64,000 nt of DNA, taken from Kosakonia oryzae (GTDB taxonomy: Bacteria > Pseudomonadota > Gammaproteobacteria > Enterobacterales > Enterobacteriaceae). The translations under genes were made by a program, and so were the position numbers. Location of the stretch: NCBI RefSeq assembly GCF_001658025.2, contig NZ_CP014007.2:3782001-3846000 (forward strand), in the 5' to 3' direction. Under the pieces are notes generated by a model. That model was given only the letters and a program-made list of their open reading frames with translations. It was not told the DNA's origin and made no database searches. Positions 18,380-29,414 of this stretch are shown piece by piece. Each line of letters starts with the position of its first letter. Position 1 is the first letter of the stretch.

Positions 18380-19426
18380 TTGAACATAGATACGCGTGAA
18401 ATTACCCTTGAACCAGCGGACAACGCACGTCTGCTAAGTCTGTGTGGCCCGTTTGACGACAACATCAAACAACTGGAGCGGCGACTGGGCATCGAAATCA
18501 ACCGTCGCGATAATCACTTCAAACTCACCGGACGCGAAATCTGCGTCAACGCTGCAGCCGATATTCTGCGCACACTGTATGTCGATACTGCGCCAATGCG
18601 CGGTCAGACGCAGGAGATCGAACCGGAACAAATTCATCTGGCGATCAAAGAAGCCCGCGTGCTGGAACAGAGCGCCGAGAGCGTGCCGGAATATGGCAAA
18701 GCTATCCATATCAAAACCAAGCGTGGTGTGATTAAACCGCGTACGCCAAACCAGGCGCAATACGTCGCCAATATTCTCGATCACGACATCACCTTTGGCG
18801 TAGGCCCGGCGGGTACGGGGAAAACCTACCTTGCGGTTGCGGCGGCGGTAGATGCGCTGGAGCGCCAGGAAGTGCGCCGTATTCTGCTGACGCGCCCGGC
18901 GGTTGAGGCGGGGGAAAAACTGGGCTTCCTGCCAGGCGATCTCAGCCAGAAAGTGGACCCGTACCTGCGCCCGCTGTATGACGCGCTGTTTGAAATGATC
19001 GGTTTCGAACGCGTGGAAAAACTGATTGAGCGCAACGTCATTGAAGTCGCGCCGCTGGCCTACATGCGCGGGCGGACACTAAACGACGCCTTCATTATTC
19101 TTGATGAAAGCCAGAATACCACCATCGAACAGATGAAGATGTTCCTGACGCGTATCGGCTTTAACTCGAAAGCGGTGATCACCGGCGACATTACGCAAAT
19201 CGACCTGCCGCGCAATACCAAATCCGGTCTGCGCCATGCGATTGAAGTGCTGGCGAATGTCGATGAAATTAGCTTTAACTTCTTCCACAGCGAAGACGTG
19301 GTCCGCCATCCGGTCGTTGCCCGCATCGTTATCGCCTATGAGGCCTGGGAAGAAGCCGAACAGAAACGTAAAGCAGAACTGGCTGCCGAACGTAAGCGCG
19401 AAGCGCAGGAGCAGGAACAGAAATGA
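18380..19426 (+). CDS. ybeZ: YbeZ, PhoH-family ATPase
   Basis: PhoH-like P-loop NTPase, functionally linked to the ribosome-maturation RNase YbeY encoded next to it. The product is 348 aa. The N-terminal part (1-110) is KH-like. The P-loop is GPAGTGKT near residue 145 and the Walker B motif IILDESQNT near 240. A charged, Glu/Lys/Arg-rich coiled tail closes the protein. It starts with TTG at 18380, preceded by AGAGGAAC. Its stop overlaps ybeY by 4 nt, so the pair is translationally coupled in the operon ybeZ-ybeY-ybeX-lnt. Confidence 0.97.
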   Translation: MNIDTREITLEPADNARLLSLCGPFDDNIKQLERRLGIEINRRDNHFKLTGREICVNAAADILRTLYVDTAPMRGQTQEIEPEQIHLAIKEARVLEQSAESVPEYGKAIHIKTKRGVIKPRTPNQAQYVANILDHDITFGVGPAGTGKTYLAVAAAVDALERQEVRRILLTRPAVEAGEKLGFLPGDLSQKVDPYLRPLYDALFEMIGFERVEKLIERNVIEVAPLAYMRGRTLNDAFIILDESQNTTIEQMKMFLTRIGFNSKAVITGDITQIDLPRNTKSGLRHAIEVLANVDEISFNFFHSEDVVRHPVVARIVIAYEAWEEAEQKRKAELAAERKREAQEQEQK

Positions 19427-19890
19427 GTCAGGTGATCCTCGATTTACAATTGGCGTGTGAAGATAACAGCGGCCTGCCGGAAGAAGCACAGTTTCAGAAA
19501 TGGCTGGACGCGGTTATCCCGCAGTTTCAGGAAGAAGCGGAAGTCACCATTCGGCTGGTCGACAGTGCGGAAAGCCATGAACTGAATCTGACTTATCGCG
19601 GGAAAGATAAGCCGACCAATGTGCTGTCATTCCCTTTTGAAGCGCCACCGGGTATCGAAATGCCGCTGCTCGGCGATCTGATTATCTGCCGCCAGGTGGT
19701 GGAACAGGAAGCGCAGGAGCAAGGTAAACCGCTGGACGCGCACTGGGCGCACATGGTTGTGCACGGTAGTCTACACCTGCTCGGTTACGACCATATTGCA
19801 GACGATGAAGCGGAAGAAATGGAAGGGATCGAGACAGAGATAATGCTTGCTCTGGGCTATGAGGATCCGTACATTTCCGAGAAAGAGTAA
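19423..19890 (+). CDS. ybeY: YbeY endoribonuclease, 16S rRNA 3' maturation and ribosome quality control
   Basis: Zinc-dependent RNase needed for correct 16S rRNA 3'-end processing and heat resistance. The product is 155 aa with the family metal site [11 protein letters not shown] at about residues 114-124 (three His). The ATG overlaps the ybeZ TGA (ATGA). It lies second in the ybeZYX-lnt operon. Confidence 0.97.
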   Translation: MSQVILDLQLACEDNSGLPEEAQFQKWLDAVIPQFQEEAEVTIRLVDSAESHELNLTYRGKDKPTNVLSFPFEAPPGIEMPLLGDLIICRQVVEQEAQEQGKPLDAHWAHMVVHGSLHLLGYDHIADDEAEEMEGIETEIMLALGYEDPYISEKE

Positions 19891-19986
19891 CCGGAAAGCC
19901 TGCGCATCCACTTTTAACTGCCGTCCGGCGCTGAGTTTACGCGTGACGAGCGACAAATTAACCAACATGAGAACCCACACGACGCC

Positions 19987-20865
19987 ATGAGCGACGATAA
20001 CTCACACAGTAGCGACACAACCAACAGCAAGAAGGGATTCTTCTCCCTTTTACTAAGCCAGCTTTTCCACGGCGAACCAAAAAACCGTGACGAATTACTG
20101 GCTCTGATCCGAGACTCCGGGCAGAACGAACTTATCGACAACGATACGCGCGACATGCTTGAAGGGGTGATGGATATCGCGGACCAGCGCGTGCGCGACA
20201 TCATGATTCCCCGTTCACAAATGATCACCCTGAAACGCAACCAGACGCTGGACGAATGCCTCGATGTCATTATCGAGTCTGCCCACTCGCGCTTCCCGGT
20301 GATCAGCGAAGACAAAGATCATATCGAAGGGATTCTGATGGCCAAAGATTTGCTGCCCTTTATGCGCAGCGATGCCGAAGCCTTCAGCATGGAAAAGGTG
20401 TTACGCCCGGCAGTGGTGGTACCGGAAAGTAAGCGTGTGGATCGCATGCTGAAAGAGTTCCGTTCCCAGCGCTACCATATGGCAATCGTGATTGATGAGT
20501 TTGGTGGTGTTTCCGGTCTGGTGACGATTGAAGACATTCTGGAGTTGATCGTCGGCGAAATTGAAGATGAGTACGACGAAGAAGAGGATATCGACTTCCG
20601 CCAGCTCAGCCGTCATACCTGGACGGTGCGCGCGCTGGCGTCGATTGAAGACTTCAACGAAACCTTTGGCACCCACTTCAGCGATGAAGAAGTGGACACC
20701 ATCGGCGGGCTGGTGATGCAGGCTTTTGGTCATCTCCCGGCGCGCGGAGAAGCGATTGACATTGATGGTTACCAATTCAAAGTCGCTATGGCCGACAGCC
20801 GACGTATTATTCAGGTCCATGTCAGAATGCCGGATGATTCGCCGCAACCGAAACTGGATGAGTAA
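19987..20865 (+). CDS. ybeX: YbeX/CorC, CBS-domain protein linked to Mg/Co efflux and ribosome function
   Basis: Soluble protein with a CBS pair (about residues 65-195, [14 protein letters not shown] at the start) and a C-terminal CorC/HlyC transporter-associated domain (about 205-285). The product is 292 aa, the E. coli length. It has been associated with cobalt/magnesium efflux via CorA and with late ribosome assembly, consistent with ybeZ and ybeY upstream. It is separated from ybeY by 96 nt with no visible terminator and from lnt by 5 nt. Confidence 0.96.
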   Translation: MSDDNSHSSDTTNSKKGFFSLLLSQLFHGEPKNRDELLALIRDSGQNELIDNDTRDMLEGVMDIADQRVRDIMIPRSQMITLKRNQTLDECLDVIIESAHSRFPVISEDKDHIEGILMAKDLLPFMRSDAEAFSMEKVLRPAVVVPESKRVDRMLKEFRSQRYHMAIVIDEFGGVSGLVTIEDILELIVGEIEDEYDEEEDIDFRQLSRHTWTVRALASIEDFNETFGTHFSDEEVDTIGGLVMQAFGHLPARGEAIDIDGYQFKVAMADSRRIIQVHVRMPDDSPQPKLDE

Positions 20866-20870
20866 TGTAA

Positions 20871-22409
20871 ATGGTATTTGCCTCACTGTTTGAGCGCCAG
20901 CGCGTGCGTCTGCTGCTGGCGCTGTTATTCGGAGCCAGCGGAACGCTGGCTTTTTCTCCTTATGACTTCTGGCCGGCAGCCCTTATCTCTCTGATGGGTC
21001 TGCAAGGATTAACCCTCAATCGTCGACCGCTACAGTCCGCCTGGATTGGTTACTTCTGGGGGCTGGGGCTGTTTGGTAGCGGCGTGCACTGGGTTTACGT
21101 CAGTATCGCGCAGTTCGGCGGAATGTCTGGCCCGGTCAATATTTTCATTGTGGTACTGCTGGCCGCTTATTTATCGCTGTATACCGGTCTGTTCGCCGGA
21201 ATTTTGTCACGCCTGTGGCCGCAAACCAGCTGGCTGCGCGTGGCTGTCGCCGCACCCGTGGTATGGCAAATTACCGAATTTTTGCGCGGCTGGGTGCTGA
21301 CCGGTTTCCCGTGGTTGCAGTTTGGCTACAGCCAGATTGACGGCCCGCTGAAAGGGCTGGCACCGCTGATGGGCGTCGAAGCCATCAACTTCCTGCTGAT
21401 GGTAGTTAGCGGTCTGCTGGTGCTGGCGCTGGTGAACAAAAGCTGGCGTTCGTTAGTGATTGCGGTGCTGCTGTTCGCCCTGCCGTTCCCGCTGCGCTAT
21501 ATCCAGTGGTATCAGTTGCTGCCACAGCGCACCACGCAGGTTTCGCTGGTACAGGGCAATATTCCCCAGGCGATGAAGTGGGACGAAAAGCAACTGTTCA
21601 ACACGCTGAAAATCTACAGCGATGCCACCGCGCAGGTGATGGGTAAATCGCAACTGATCATCTGGCCGGAGTCCGCTATTCCGGATTATGAGATCAATCA
21701 GCAGCGCTTTTTAACCGCCATGGATGATCTGCTGCGAGCGCATGACAGTACGCTTATCACCGGCATTGTCGACGCACGGCTGAATCAGCAAAACCGTTAC
21801 GATACCTACAACACCATTATCACGCTGGGTAAAGACAGCGCTTACAGCTACAGCTCAACCGATCGCTACAACAAAAACCATCTGGTGCCGTTTGGCGAAT
21901 TCGTACCTCTGGAGTCGATTCTGCGCCCGCTGGCGCCGTTCTTCGATCTGCCGATGTCCTCATTCAGCCGTGGATCGTATGTGCAACCGCCGCTGACGGC
22001 GCACGGTCTGAAGCTGACGGCGGCCATTTGCTACGAGATCATCCTTGGCGAGCAGGTGCGTGATAATTTCCGCCCGGATATCGATTTCCTGCTGACCATC
22101 TCCAACGATGCGTGGTTCGGCAAGTCTATCGGCCCGTGGCAGCACTTCCAGATGGCGCGTATGCGTGCGCTGGAACTGGCGCGTCCTCTGCTGCGCAGCA
22201 CCAACAATGGCATCACTGCAGTGATTGGCCCGCAGGGCGAGATTCAGGCGATGATCCCGCAGTTTACCCGCGAGGTGCTCACCACCAGCGTCACACCGAC
22301 ATCCGGTTTGACACCGTACGCACGCGCAGGAAACTGGCCGTTGTGGATCCTCTCCGCCCTCTTCGGCTTTGCCGCCGTGGTGATGAGCCTGCGCCAGCGC
22401 CGCCGTTAA
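20871..22409 (+). CDS. lnt: Apolipoprotein N-acyltransferase
   Basis: Inner-membrane enzyme that adds the third acyl chain to the N-terminal Cys of lipoproteins. The product is 512 aa, the E. coli length. About seven or eight hydrophobic segments (residues 10-200 and a final one at about 485-505) flank a periplasmic nitrilase domain. The triad motifs are [10 protein letters not shown] (Glu), [11 protein letters not shown] (Lys) and [11 protein letters not shown] (Cys), consistent with E267/K335/C387. Lipoproteins it would mature in this window include LptE and RlpA. Confidence 0.98.
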   Translation: MVFASLFERQRVRLLLALLFGASGTLAFSPYDFWPAALISLMGLQGLTLNRRPLQSAWIGYFWGLGLFGSGVHWVYVSIAQFGGMSGPVNIFIVVLLAAYLSLYTGLFAGILSRLWPQTSWLRVAVAAPVVWQITEFLRGWVLTGFPWLQFGYSQIDGPLKGLAPLMGVEAINFLLMVVSGLLVLALVNKSWRSLVIAVLLFALPFPLRYIQWYQLLPQRTTQVSLVQGNIPQAMKWDEKQLFNTLKIYSDATAQVMGKSQLIIWPESAIPDYEINQQRFLTAMDDLLRAHDSTLITGIVDARLNQQNRYDTYNTIITLGKDSAYSYSSTDRYNKNHLVPFGEFVPLESILRPLAPFFDLPMSSFSRGSYVQPPLTAHGLKLTAAICYEIILGEQVRDNFRPDIDFLLTISNDAWFGKSIGPWQHFQMARMRALELARPLLRSTNNGITAVIGPQGEIQAMIPQFTREVLTTSVTPTSGLTPYARAGNWPLWILSALFGFAAVVMSLRQRRR

Positions 22410-22420
22410 TCCGCTCCTTT

Positions 22421-22439
22421 AAGCGCCGAAAGGCGCTTT
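22421..22439 (+). terminator. Rho-independent terminator of the ybeZYX-lnt operon
   Basis: Stem AAGCGCC/GGCGCTT with a GAAA tetraloop followed by TTTGCTTT, 11 nt after lnt. Confidence 0.85.
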
Positions 22440-22440
22440 G

Positions 22441-22500
22441 CTTTATCCGGCCGCCAACGCCCCCTGGCCGGATAAGGCATCGCCGCCATCCGGCAACGCT
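22441..22500. repeat. REP/BIME-like palindromic element
   Basis: ATCCGGCC (22445-22452) and GGCCGGAT (22466-22473) form inverted arms. A second GCCGCCATCCGGCAAC unit follows, the typical composition of enterobacterial REP sequences. It lies between lnt and gltI; the remainder of 22501-22836 is promoter and leader of gltI, with no gene seen. Confidence 0.75.
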
Positions 22501-22772
22501 TCCACAACGCCCCCATCTACGCAGCCATCCAGTCGTTTCTGGCATGCCATTTGCTTATACATATCATGCAGCTATGAAATCCGCTTATGTGCAACAAAGT
22601 CGCACCGGCAGGGAACATTAGCAGCACCAGTTTGGTGCAATGGAAGATTTTTGCCTTTAAACGGTGCGGCGCGCCTCGCAAAAATAAACAATACCGCAGC
22701 AAAATCTTTACATTAAGCCAGACTAAATGTAACAAACACACACGACACTGCACGAAAATGTCGCAGTCTATA

Positions 22773-22792
22773 AAAAACACAACATACACAAC
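22773..22792 (+). promoter_or_regulatory. C/A-rich translation-control element in the gltI leader, predicted GcvB sRNA target
   Basis: An A/C-only tract with repeated ACACAAC/ACACA motifs, 45-64 nt before the gltI start. In Salmonella and E. coli the G/U-rich R1 region of GcvB pairs with just such a tract upstream of the gltI ribosome-binding site and represses translation. The target is inferred by position and composition. Confidence 0.7.
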
Positions 22793-22836
22793 GGGTATCA
22801 ATGCGTCTCTGGCGCTGACGATAAAGGAGTCTGGAT

Positions 22837-23760
22837 ATGCAATTACGTAAACTGGCCGCCGCGATGCTGGTGATGGGAATGTCCGCCGGTCTGGTTCATG
22901 CTGAAGATGCAAAACCTGCCGATGCGGCTGCTCAGCAGCAAACGACGCTGGATAAAATTGCCAAAAACGGCGTTATCGTCGTGGGTCACCGTGAATCTTC
23001 CGTACCGTTCTCCTATTATGACAACGAACAGAAAGTGGTTGGCTACTCACAGGATTACTCCAACGCTATCGTTGAAGCGGTGAAGAAAAAACTGAATAAG
23101 CCGGATCTGGCCGTTAAGCTGATCCCCATTACTTCGCAGAACCGTATTCCGCTGCTGCAAAACGGCACTTTCGATTTTGAGTGCGGCTCCACCACCAACA
23201 ACCTTGAACGTCAAAAACAAGCGGCTTTCTCCGATACCATTTTCGTCGTCGGTACGCGTCTGCTGACTAAAAAAGGCGGCCCGATCAAAGATTTCGCAGA
23301 CCTGAAAGGCAAAGCGGTCGTTGTGACCTCGGGTACCACGTCCGAAATTCTGCTCAACAAACTGAATGATGAGAAGAAAATGGACATGCGCATCATCAGC
23401 ACGAAAGACCACGGCGACTCCTTCCGTACGCTGGAAAGCGGCCGTGCAGTGGCCTTTATGATGGATGATGCTCTGCTGGCGGGTGAACGCGCGAAAGCGA
23501 AGAAACCCGACAACTGGGAAATCGTCGGTACGCCGCAGTCCCACGAAGCGTACGGCTGCATGCTGCGTAAAAACGATCCGGAGTTTAAAAAGCTGATGGA
23601 TGACACCATTGCTCAGTTGCAAACCTCCGGTGCGGCAGAGAAGTCCTACGATAAATGGTTTAAAAACCCAATTCCGCCAAAAAACATGAACATGAACTTT
23701 GCGCTGTCTGACGACATGAAAGCGCTGTTCAAATCACCGAATGACAAAGCTCTTAACTAA
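22837..23760 (+). CDS. gltI: GltI, periplasmic glutamate/aspartate-binding protein
   Basis: Periplasmic solute receptor delivering glutamate and aspartate to GltJK-GltL. The product is 307 aa with a signal peptide ending at VHAEDA (about residue 22), then a bacterial extracellular solute-binding family 3 fold (NGVIVVGHRESSVPFSYYD near 45). AAAGGAG lies 8-14 nt before ATG 22837. First gene of gltIJKL, separated from gltJ by the SroC terminator, so receptor mRNA would exceed permease mRNA. Confidence 0.97.
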   Translation: MQLRKLAAAMLVMGMSAGLVHAEDAKPADAAAQQQTTLDKIAKNGVIVVGHRESSVPFSYYDNEQKVVGYSQDYSNAIVEAVKKKLNKPDLAVKLIPITSQNRIPLLQNGTFDFECGSTTNNLERQKQAAFSDTIFVVGTRLLTKKGGPIKDFADLKGKAVVVTSGTTSEILLNKLNDEKKMDMRIISTKDHGDSFRTLESGRAVAFMMDDALLAGERAKAKKPDNWEIVGTPQSHEAYGCMLRKNDPEFKKLMDDTIAQLQTSGAAEKSYDKWFKNPIPPKNMNMNFALSDDMKALFKSPNDKALN

Positions 23761-23905
23761 TTAAAACCATTAGGGGCGGGTTTACCTGCCCTCTCGATTG
23801 TCGAAGTAGCACGGACAGACTATACGTTGAATGGTCGTTCCCCACTCAGCGCAAAAACTCGCTCTTCATACAATCTTCGAGGGTAGCGCTGCTACCCTTT
23901 TTTTT
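23761..23905 (+). ncRNA. sroC: Candidate sRNA SroC, gltI-gltJ intergenic
   Basis: The 158-nt gltI-gltJ gap ends in a strong hairpin, GGGTAGC/GCTACCC (23881-23897), followed by eight T residues. In E. coli and Salmonella this interval is the SroC sRNA, a processed 3' fragment of the gltI transcript that acts as a sponge for GcvB. The 5' end is unknown and is set here to the base after the gltI stop. Synteny and the terminator support it; base-level homology was not computed. Confidence 0.7.
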
Positions 23906-23918
23906 CCGGAGTAGATTT

Positions 23919-24659
23919 ATGTCCATAGACTGGAACTGGGGAATATTCCTGCAACAAGCCCCGTTCGGCAACACAACCTATCTTGGCTGGCTATGGAGTG
24001 GTTTTCAGGTCACTATCGCGCTTTCCGTCACGGCCTGGATTATCGCTTTTCTTGTCGGTTCACTGTTTGGCATCCTGCGAACTGTCCCTAACCGTTTCCT
24101 GTCCGGCATTGGCACCGTCTATGTCGAACTGTTCCGTAACGTTCCGCTGATCGTGCAGTTCTTTGCATGGTATCTGGTGGTACCTGAACTGCTGCCGGAA
24201 AATATCGGTATGTGGTTCAAACAGGAGCTCGATCCGAACATCCAATTTTTCATCTCTTCGATGGTTTGTCTGGGGCTGTTTACCGCCGCTCGCGTATGCG
24301 AACAGGTGCGGGCGGCGATCCAGTCACTGCCGCGCGGTCAAAAGAACGCCGGGCTGGCGATGGGGCTGACGTTGCCGCAAACCTACCGTTATGTGCTGCT
24401 GCCGAATGCGTATCGCGTCATTGTGCCGCCCATGACGTCCGAAATGATGAACCTGGTGAAAAACTCCGCTATCGCCTCCACCATCGGTCTGGTCGATATG
24501 GCGGCGCAGGCTGGGAAACTGCTGGATTACTCCGCGCATGCGTGGGAATCCTTTACTGCCATCACCGTAGCCTATGTCCTGATTAACGCGGTCATTATGC
24601 TGGTGATGACGCTGATTGAACGCAAAATTCGCCTGCCGGGCAATATGGGAGGCAAATAA
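23919..24659 (+). CDS. gltJ: GltJ, glutamate/aspartate ABC transporter permease
   Basis: Inner-membrane permease of the polar amino acid HisM/GlnP family; 246 aa with about five transmembrane segments. The permease coupling loop is at about residues 130-150 ([21 protein letters not shown]). It follows the SroC terminator, with TTTCCGGAG as ribosome-binding site, and is 2 nt from gltK, with which it would form the transmembrane heterodimer. Confidence 0.96.
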   Translation: MSIDWNWGIFLQQAPFGNTTYLGWLWSGFQVTIALSVTAWIIAFLVGSLFGILRTVPNRFLSGIGTVYVELFRNVPLIVQFFAWYLVVPELLPENIGMWFKQELDPNIQFFISSMVCLGLFTAARVCEQVRAAIQSLPRGQKNAGLAMGLTLPQTYRYVLLPNAYRVIVPPMTSEMMNLVKNSAIASTIGLVDMAAQAGKLLDYSAHAWESFTAITVAYVLINAVIMLVMTLIERKIRLPGNMGGK

Positions 24660-24661
24660 AC

Positions 24662-25336
24662 ATGTACGATTTTGACTGGAGTTCAATTGTTCCTTCTCTG
24701 CCCTATCTGCTCAACGGGTTGGGGATCACGCTGAAAATCACCGTGACCGCCATCGTGTTCGGGATTGTCTGGGGCACCCTGCTGGCAGTCATGCGTTTAT
24801 CGACGTTTGCGCCGCTGCGCTGGTTCGCCAAAAGCTACGTGAATGTCTTCCGCTCCATCCCGCTGGTGATGGTACTGCTGTGGTTCTACCTGATTGTGCC
24901 GGGTTTTCTGCAAAACGTGCTGGGCCTGTCACCGCAAACCGATATCCGTTTGATTTCGGCAATGGTGGCGTTCTCCATGTTCGAAGCGGCGTACTATTCG
25001 GAAATTATTCGCGCCGGTATCCAGAGTATCTCGCGCGGGCAATCCAGCGCCGCGCTGGCGCTGGGTATGACGCACTGGCAGTCGATGCAATTAATCATCC
25101 TGCCGCAGGCGTTTCGCGCCATGGTTCCGCTGCTGTTAACGCAAGGGATCGTACTGTTCCAGGACACTTCTTTGGTGTATGTCCTGAGCCTCGCGGACTT
25201 CTTCCGCACGGCATCCACCATTGGCGAGCGTGATGGTACGCAGGTCGAAATGATCCTGTTTGCCGGCGCCGTGTATTTTGTTATCAGTCTCAGTGCTTCG
25301 CTGTTGGTCAGCTGGCTGAAGAAAAGGACCGTCTAA
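24662..25336 (+). CDS. gltK: GltK, glutamate/aspartate ABC transporter permease
   Basis: Second permease subunit; 224 aa with about five membrane spans and the EAA-type loop [19 protein letters not shown] at about residues 120-138. The stop codon overlaps the gltL start by one base (TAATG). Confidence 0.96.
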   Translation: MYDFDWSSIVPSLPYLLNGLGITLKITVTAIVFGIVWGTLLAVMRLSTFAPLRWFAKSYVNVFRSIPLVMVLLWFYLIVPGFLQNVLGLSPQTDIRLISAMVAFSMFEAAYYSEIIRAGIQSISRGQSSAALALGMTHWQSMQLIILPQAFRAMVPLLLTQGIVLFQDTSLVYVLSLADFFRTASTIGERDGTQVEMILFAGAVYFVISLSASLLVSWLKKRTV

Positions 25337-26061
25337 TGATTTCCCTGAAAAATGTTTCTAAATGGTATGGTCACTTTCAGGTGTTGACCGACTGCTCCAC
25401 CGAAGTGAAAAAAGGCGAAGTGGTAGTGGTGTGCGGCCCGTCGGGTTCCGGTAAATCCACGCTGATTAAGACCGTCAACGGTCTGGAGCCGGTGCAGAAA
25501 GGCGAAATTATCGTCAACGGCACGCAGGTGAACGATAAGAAAACCGATCTGGCAAAACTGCGCTCGCATGTCGGCATGGTATTCCAGCATTTTGAACTCT
25601 TCCCGCATCTGTCGATTATCGACAACCTGACGCTGGCGCAGGTCAAAGTGCTGAAGCGTGACAAAGCCGCCTCACGGGAAAAAGGCTTAAAACTGCTTGA
25701 GCGTGTTGGGCTGTCGGCACACGCTAACAAATTCCCGGCGCAGCTCTCCGGCGGTCAGCAGCAGCGTGTGGCAATCGCCCGCGCCCTGTGTATGGACCCG
25801 GTAGCGATGCTGTTTGATGAACCGACGTCAGCGCTCGATCCGGAGATGATCAACGAAGTGCTGGACGTGATGGTCGAACTGGCAAACGAAGGGATGACGA
25901 TGATGGTGGTGACCCACGAAATGGGCTTTGCCCGCAAAGTGGCAAACCGCGTGATCTTTATGGATGAAGGGAAAATCATTGAGGATTCAGAGAAAGACGC
26001 TTTCTTCAGCGATCCAAAATCCGAACGGGCAAAAGATTTCCTCGCCAAAATCCTGCACTAA
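25336..26061 (+). CDS. gltL: GltL, glutamate/aspartate ABC transporter ATP-binding subunit
   Basis: Cytoplasmic ATPase energising GltJK. The product is 241 aa with Walker [10 protein letters not shown] (about 34-42), signature LSGGQQQR (about 136), Walker [16 protein letters not shown] and the switch His in VTHEMGF. Last gene of gltIJKL, followed by a bidirectional terminator shared with ybeL. Confidence 0.97.
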   Translation: MISLKNVSKWYGHFQVLTDCSTEVKKGEVVVVCGPSGSGKSTLIKTVNGLEPVQKGEIIVNGTQVNDKKTDLAKLRSHVGMVFQHFELFPHLSIIDNLTLAQVKVLKRDKAASREKGLKLLERVGLSAHANKFPAQLSGGQQQRVAIARALCMDPVAMLFDEPTSALDPEMINEVLDVMVELANEGMTMMVVTHEMGFARKVANRVIFMDEGKIIEDSEKDAFFSDPKSERAKDFLAKILH

Positions 26062-26069
26062 CAAATTAA

Positions 26070-26095
26070 CGCCTGCCAGTACCGGCAGGCGTTTT
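26070..26095. terminator. Bidirectional terminator between gltL and ybeL
   Basis: Eight-bp stem CGCCTGCC/GGCAGGCG with a 6-nt loop. TTTT follows on the plus strand and TTAATTTGTT on the minus strand. The genes converge here. Confidence 0.85.
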
Positions 26096-26098
26096 GTC

Positions 26099-26581
26099 TT
26101 AAGGTTCAAAGGGGCGTCGCTGGAACTGATCGTGCCCACATTTCGGGCACAGCGGCAACACATCCGGGGTATATACCGCCAGGTGGAAATGGCATTTCTC
26201 GCATACCAGATTCCCCAGCCCCACCACTTCACCGCTATGGTAGACGCCGTGATGATTGAGATCCTGGAATACTTCGCGCCATTCAAGCTGCGTTTTATCG
26301 GTAATATCTGCCAGTTCCTGCCAGATACTCTCTTTAATTACCCGCATAAAGACGCTGTCCGTCACCTCTTCCTGACTTTCGTTATAGCTGCGGGCAAACT
26401 CTTCGAGATCGCGGCGGATAGCCCGCATCAGTTCATCGATCTCAGTGCGAGTTAACTCACCGGTCTGGGCGACGCGCTGGCGCGCCTGCTCAACTAATGC
26501 GTCAATATCGCGCTCTCCATTGCGCAAACGTTCGGTTAACGTCGCTACCAGTTCACGGTAAAAATGAGCAACCTTGTTCAT
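26099..26581 (-). CDS. ybeL: YbeL, zinc-ribbon DUF1451 family protein
   Basis: Conserved cytoplasmic protein of unknown function. The product is 160 aa: a charged, mostly helical N-terminal region (1 to about 100) and a C-terminal zinc ribbon with CEKC and CPKC pairs (about 127-149). In E. coli it is reported among stationary-phase genes. Monocistronic and convergent with gltL. Confidence 0.94.
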   Translation of the reverse strand: MNKVAHFYRELVATLTERLRNGERDIDALVEQARQRVAQTGELTRTEIDELMRAIRRDLEEFARSYNESQEEVTDSVFMRVIKESIWQELADITDKTQLEWREVFQDLNHHGVYHSGEVVGLGNLVCEKCHFHLAVYTPDVLPLCPKCGHDQFQRRPFEP

Positions 26582-26817
26582 CGTTTCGCCTCCCGGTTCA
26601 GTAACTCTCTCTAATGGTAGACGTTATTTACCGTACGCAGTGCCGACTGCGCCGCACTGTTGGCAAAAAGTTAACGGCAAAAGCGCCGGGCTATTTTATT
26701 CCCGGCTCGCGGAAAGGCTGTTTTGAGGCTGACGTTTGGGCTATGCTATGCCGATCTGAAAAACCACGTAACAACGCTACATCTGTAGCTGTAGCAAAAA
26801 CAGGACTACTGGCTGCC

Positions 26818-29400
26818 ATGCAAGAGCAATACCGCCCGGAAGAGATAGAATCCAAAGTACAGCGTCACTGGGAAGAGAAACGCACATTCGAAGTCACTGA
26901 AGACGAGAGCAAAGAGAAATACTATTGCCTGTCGATGCTCCCCTATCCTTCTGGCCGACTACACATGGGCCACGTCCGTAACTACACCATCGGCGATGTG
27001 GTTTCTCGCTACCAGCGCATGCTGGGTAAAAACGTATTGCAGCCAATTGGCTGGGATGCGTTCGGTCTGCCTGCGGAAGGCGCCGCGGTGAAAAACAACA
27101 CGGCGCCGGCGCCGTGGACTTACGACAACATCGCCTATATGAAAAACCAGCTCAAAATGCTGGGCTTCGGCTACGACTGGAGCCGCGAGCTGGCGACCTG
27201 CACCCCGGAATACTACCGCTGGGAACAGAAGTTCTTCACCGAACTGTACAAAAAAGGTCTCGTTTACAAGAAAACTTCTGCGGTGAACTGGTGCCCGAAC
27301 GACCAGACCGTGCTGGCGAACGAACAGGTTATCGACGGTTGCTGCTGGCGCTGTGATACCAAAGTTGAGCGTAAAGAGATCCCGCAGTGGTTTATCAAAA
27401 TCACCGCCTACGCCGACGAACTGCTGAACGACCTGGATAATCTGGATCACTGGCCGGATACCGTGAAAACCATGCAGCGCAACTGGATTGGCCGTTCCGA
27501 AGGCGTGGAAATCACCTTTGACGTTCAGGGCAGCGACCAGAAGCTGACGGTCTATACGACTCGTCCGGATACCTTTATGGGTGCGACCTATCTGGCCGTT
27601 GCCGCAGGTCATCCGCTGGCGCAAAAAGCCGCCGCCCATAACGCAGAGCTGGCCGCTTTCATCGACGAATGCCGCAATACCAAAGTGGCGGAAGCCGATA
27701 TGGCGACGATGGAGAAAAAAGGCGTTGATACCGGCTTTAAAGCGGTTCATCCGCTGACCGGCGAAGCGATCCCGGTCTGGGCGGCAAACTTCGTACTGAT
27801 GGAGTACGGCACCGGCGCGGTCATGGCCGTTCCGGGTCACGATCAGCGCGACTATGAATTTGCCACCAAATACAGCCTGCCGATCAAGGCGGTTATCCTG
27901 GCGGCGGACGGTTCAGAGCCGGATCTGTCTGAGCAGGCGCTGACTGAAAAAGGTACGCTGTTCAATTCTGGCGAGTTCAGCGGGCTGAGCTTTGAAGAAG
28001 GCTTCAACGCGATTGCCGACAAGCTGGCCGCGAAAGGCGTGGGCGAACGTAAAGTGAACTTCCGTCTGCGCGACTGGGGCGTTTCCCGTCAGCGTTACTG
28101 GGGGGCGCCGATTCCGATGGTCACTCTCGAAGACGGTACAGTCATTCCGACACCGGAAGATCAGCTGCCGGTGATTCTGCCAGAAGATGTGGTCATGGAC
28201 GGCATCACCAGCCCGATCAAAGCCGATCCGGAATGGGCGAAAACGACCGTTAACGGCCAGCCTGCGCTGCGTGAAACCGATACCTTCGACACCTTTATGG
28301 AGTCTTCCTGGTACTATGCGCGTTACACCTGCCCGCAGTACAGCGAAGGCATGCTCGACCCCAATGCGGCGAACTACTGGCTGCCGGTTGATATTTACAT
28401 TGGCGGTATCGAACACGCCATCATGCACCTGCTCTATTTCCGCTTCTTCCATAAACTGATGCGCGATGCGGGCATGGTGAACTCTGACGAACCGGCTAAA
28501 CAGCTGCTGTGTCAGGGTATGGTGCTGGCGGATGCCTTCTATTACGTTGGTGTAAACGGCGAGCGCAACTGGGTCTCCCCGAAAGACGCGATCGTTGAGC
28601 GCGACGACAAAGGTCGTATCGTGAAAGCGAAAGATTCGGCAGGCCATGAGCTGGTTTACACCGGCATGAGCAAAATGTCCAAGTCGAAAAATAACGGTAT
28701 CGACCCGCAGGAAATGGTTGAACGTTACGGCGCGGATACCGTTCGTCTGTTCATGATGTTCGCATCTCCGGCTGACATGACGCTGGAGTGGCAGGAATCC
28801 GGCGTAGAAGGCGCGAACCGCTTCCTGAAACGCGTATGGAAACTGGTTTACGAGCACACCAGCAAAGGCGCGGTTGCTGCACTGGATCTGGCTGCGCTGA
28901 ACGACGAGCAGCAGGCGCTACGCCGCGATGTTCATAAAACCATTGCTAAAGTTTCCGATGATATCGGCCGTCGTCAGACCTTCAACACCGCTATTGCAGC
29001 GATTATGGAGCTGATGAACAAACTGGCGAAAGCGCCGCAGGAAAACGAGCAGGATCGCGCGCTGCTGCAGGAAGCCCTGCTGGCCGTGGTTCGTATGCTG
29101 AACCCGTTCACACCGCACGCCAGCTTTACGCTGTGGCAGGAACTGGGCGGCGAAGGCGATATTGATAATGCACCGTGGCCGGTAGCGGACGAAAAAGCAA
29201 TGGTGGAAGACACCACGCTGGTTGTCGTCCAGGTAAACGGCAAAGTGCGTGGTAAAATTACCGTTGCCGTGGACGCCACCGAAGAACAGGTGCGTGAACG
29301 TGCTGGCCAGGAACACCTGGTGGCGAAGTATCTTGATGGCGTTACCGTGCGTAAAGTGATTTACGTACCGGGTAAACTGCTCAATCTGGTCGTTGGCTAA
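26818..29400 (+). CDS. leuS: Leucyl-tRNA synthetase
   Basis: Class Ia synthetase charging tRNA-Leu; a leuW tRNA lies in this window. ATG 26818 ([15 protein letters not shown]) gives 860 aa, the E. coli length; the 68-codon open extension upstream is not conserved in homologues. HIGH is present as [11 protein letters not shown] (about 42-52), the CP1 editing domain spans about 225-415 with [12 protein letters not shown], and KMSKS is at about 619. First gene of leuS-lptE-holA-nadD, with a 14-nt gap to lptE. Confidence 0.98.
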   Translation: MQEQYRPEEIESKVQRHWEEKRTFEVTEDESKEKYYCLSMLPYPSGRLHMGHVRNYTIGDVVSRYQRMLGKNVLQPIGWDAFGLPAEGAAVKNNTAPAPWTYDNIAYMKNQLKMLGFGYDWSRELATCTPEYYRWEQKFFTELYKKGLVYKKTSAVNWCPNDQTVLANEQVIDGCCWRCDTKVERKEIPQWFIKITAYADELLNDLDNLDHWPDTVKTMQRNWIGRSEGVEITFDVQGSDQKLTVYTTRPDTFMGATYLAVAAGHPLAQKAAAHNAELAAFIDECRNTKVAEADMATMEKKGVDTGFKAVHPLTGEAIPVWAANFVLMEYGTGAVMAVPGHDQRDYEFATKYSLPIKAVILAADGSEPDLSEQALTEKGTLFNSGEFSGLSFEEGFNAIADKLAAKGVGERKVNFRLRDWGVSRQRYWGAPIPMVTLEDGTVIPTPEDQLPVILPEDVVMDGITSPIKADPEWAKTTVNGQPALRETDTFDTFMESSWYYARYTCPQYSEGMLDPNAANYWLPVDIYIGGIEHAIMHLLYFRFFHKLMRDAGMVNSDEPAKQLLCQGMVLADAFYYVGVNGERNWVSPKDAIVERDDKGRIVKAKDSAGHELVYTGMSKMSKSKNNGIDPQEMVERYGADTVRLFMMFASPADMTLEWQESGVEGANRFLKRVWKLVYEHTSKGAVAALDLAALNDEQQALRRDVHKTIAKVSDDIGRRQTFNTAIAAIMELMNKLAKAPQENEQDRALLQEALLAVVRMLNPFTPHASFTLWQELGGEGDIDNAPWPVADEKAMVEDTTLVVVQVNGKVRGKITVAVDATEEQVRERAGQEHLVAKYLDGVTVRKVIYVPGKLLNLVVG

Positions 29401-29414
29401 GCGCGGGAGGAAGC

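Noticed and set aside
26614-26817. 68-codon upstream extension of leuS
   Set aside because: Not present in homologues; the start at 26818 gives the exact family length.
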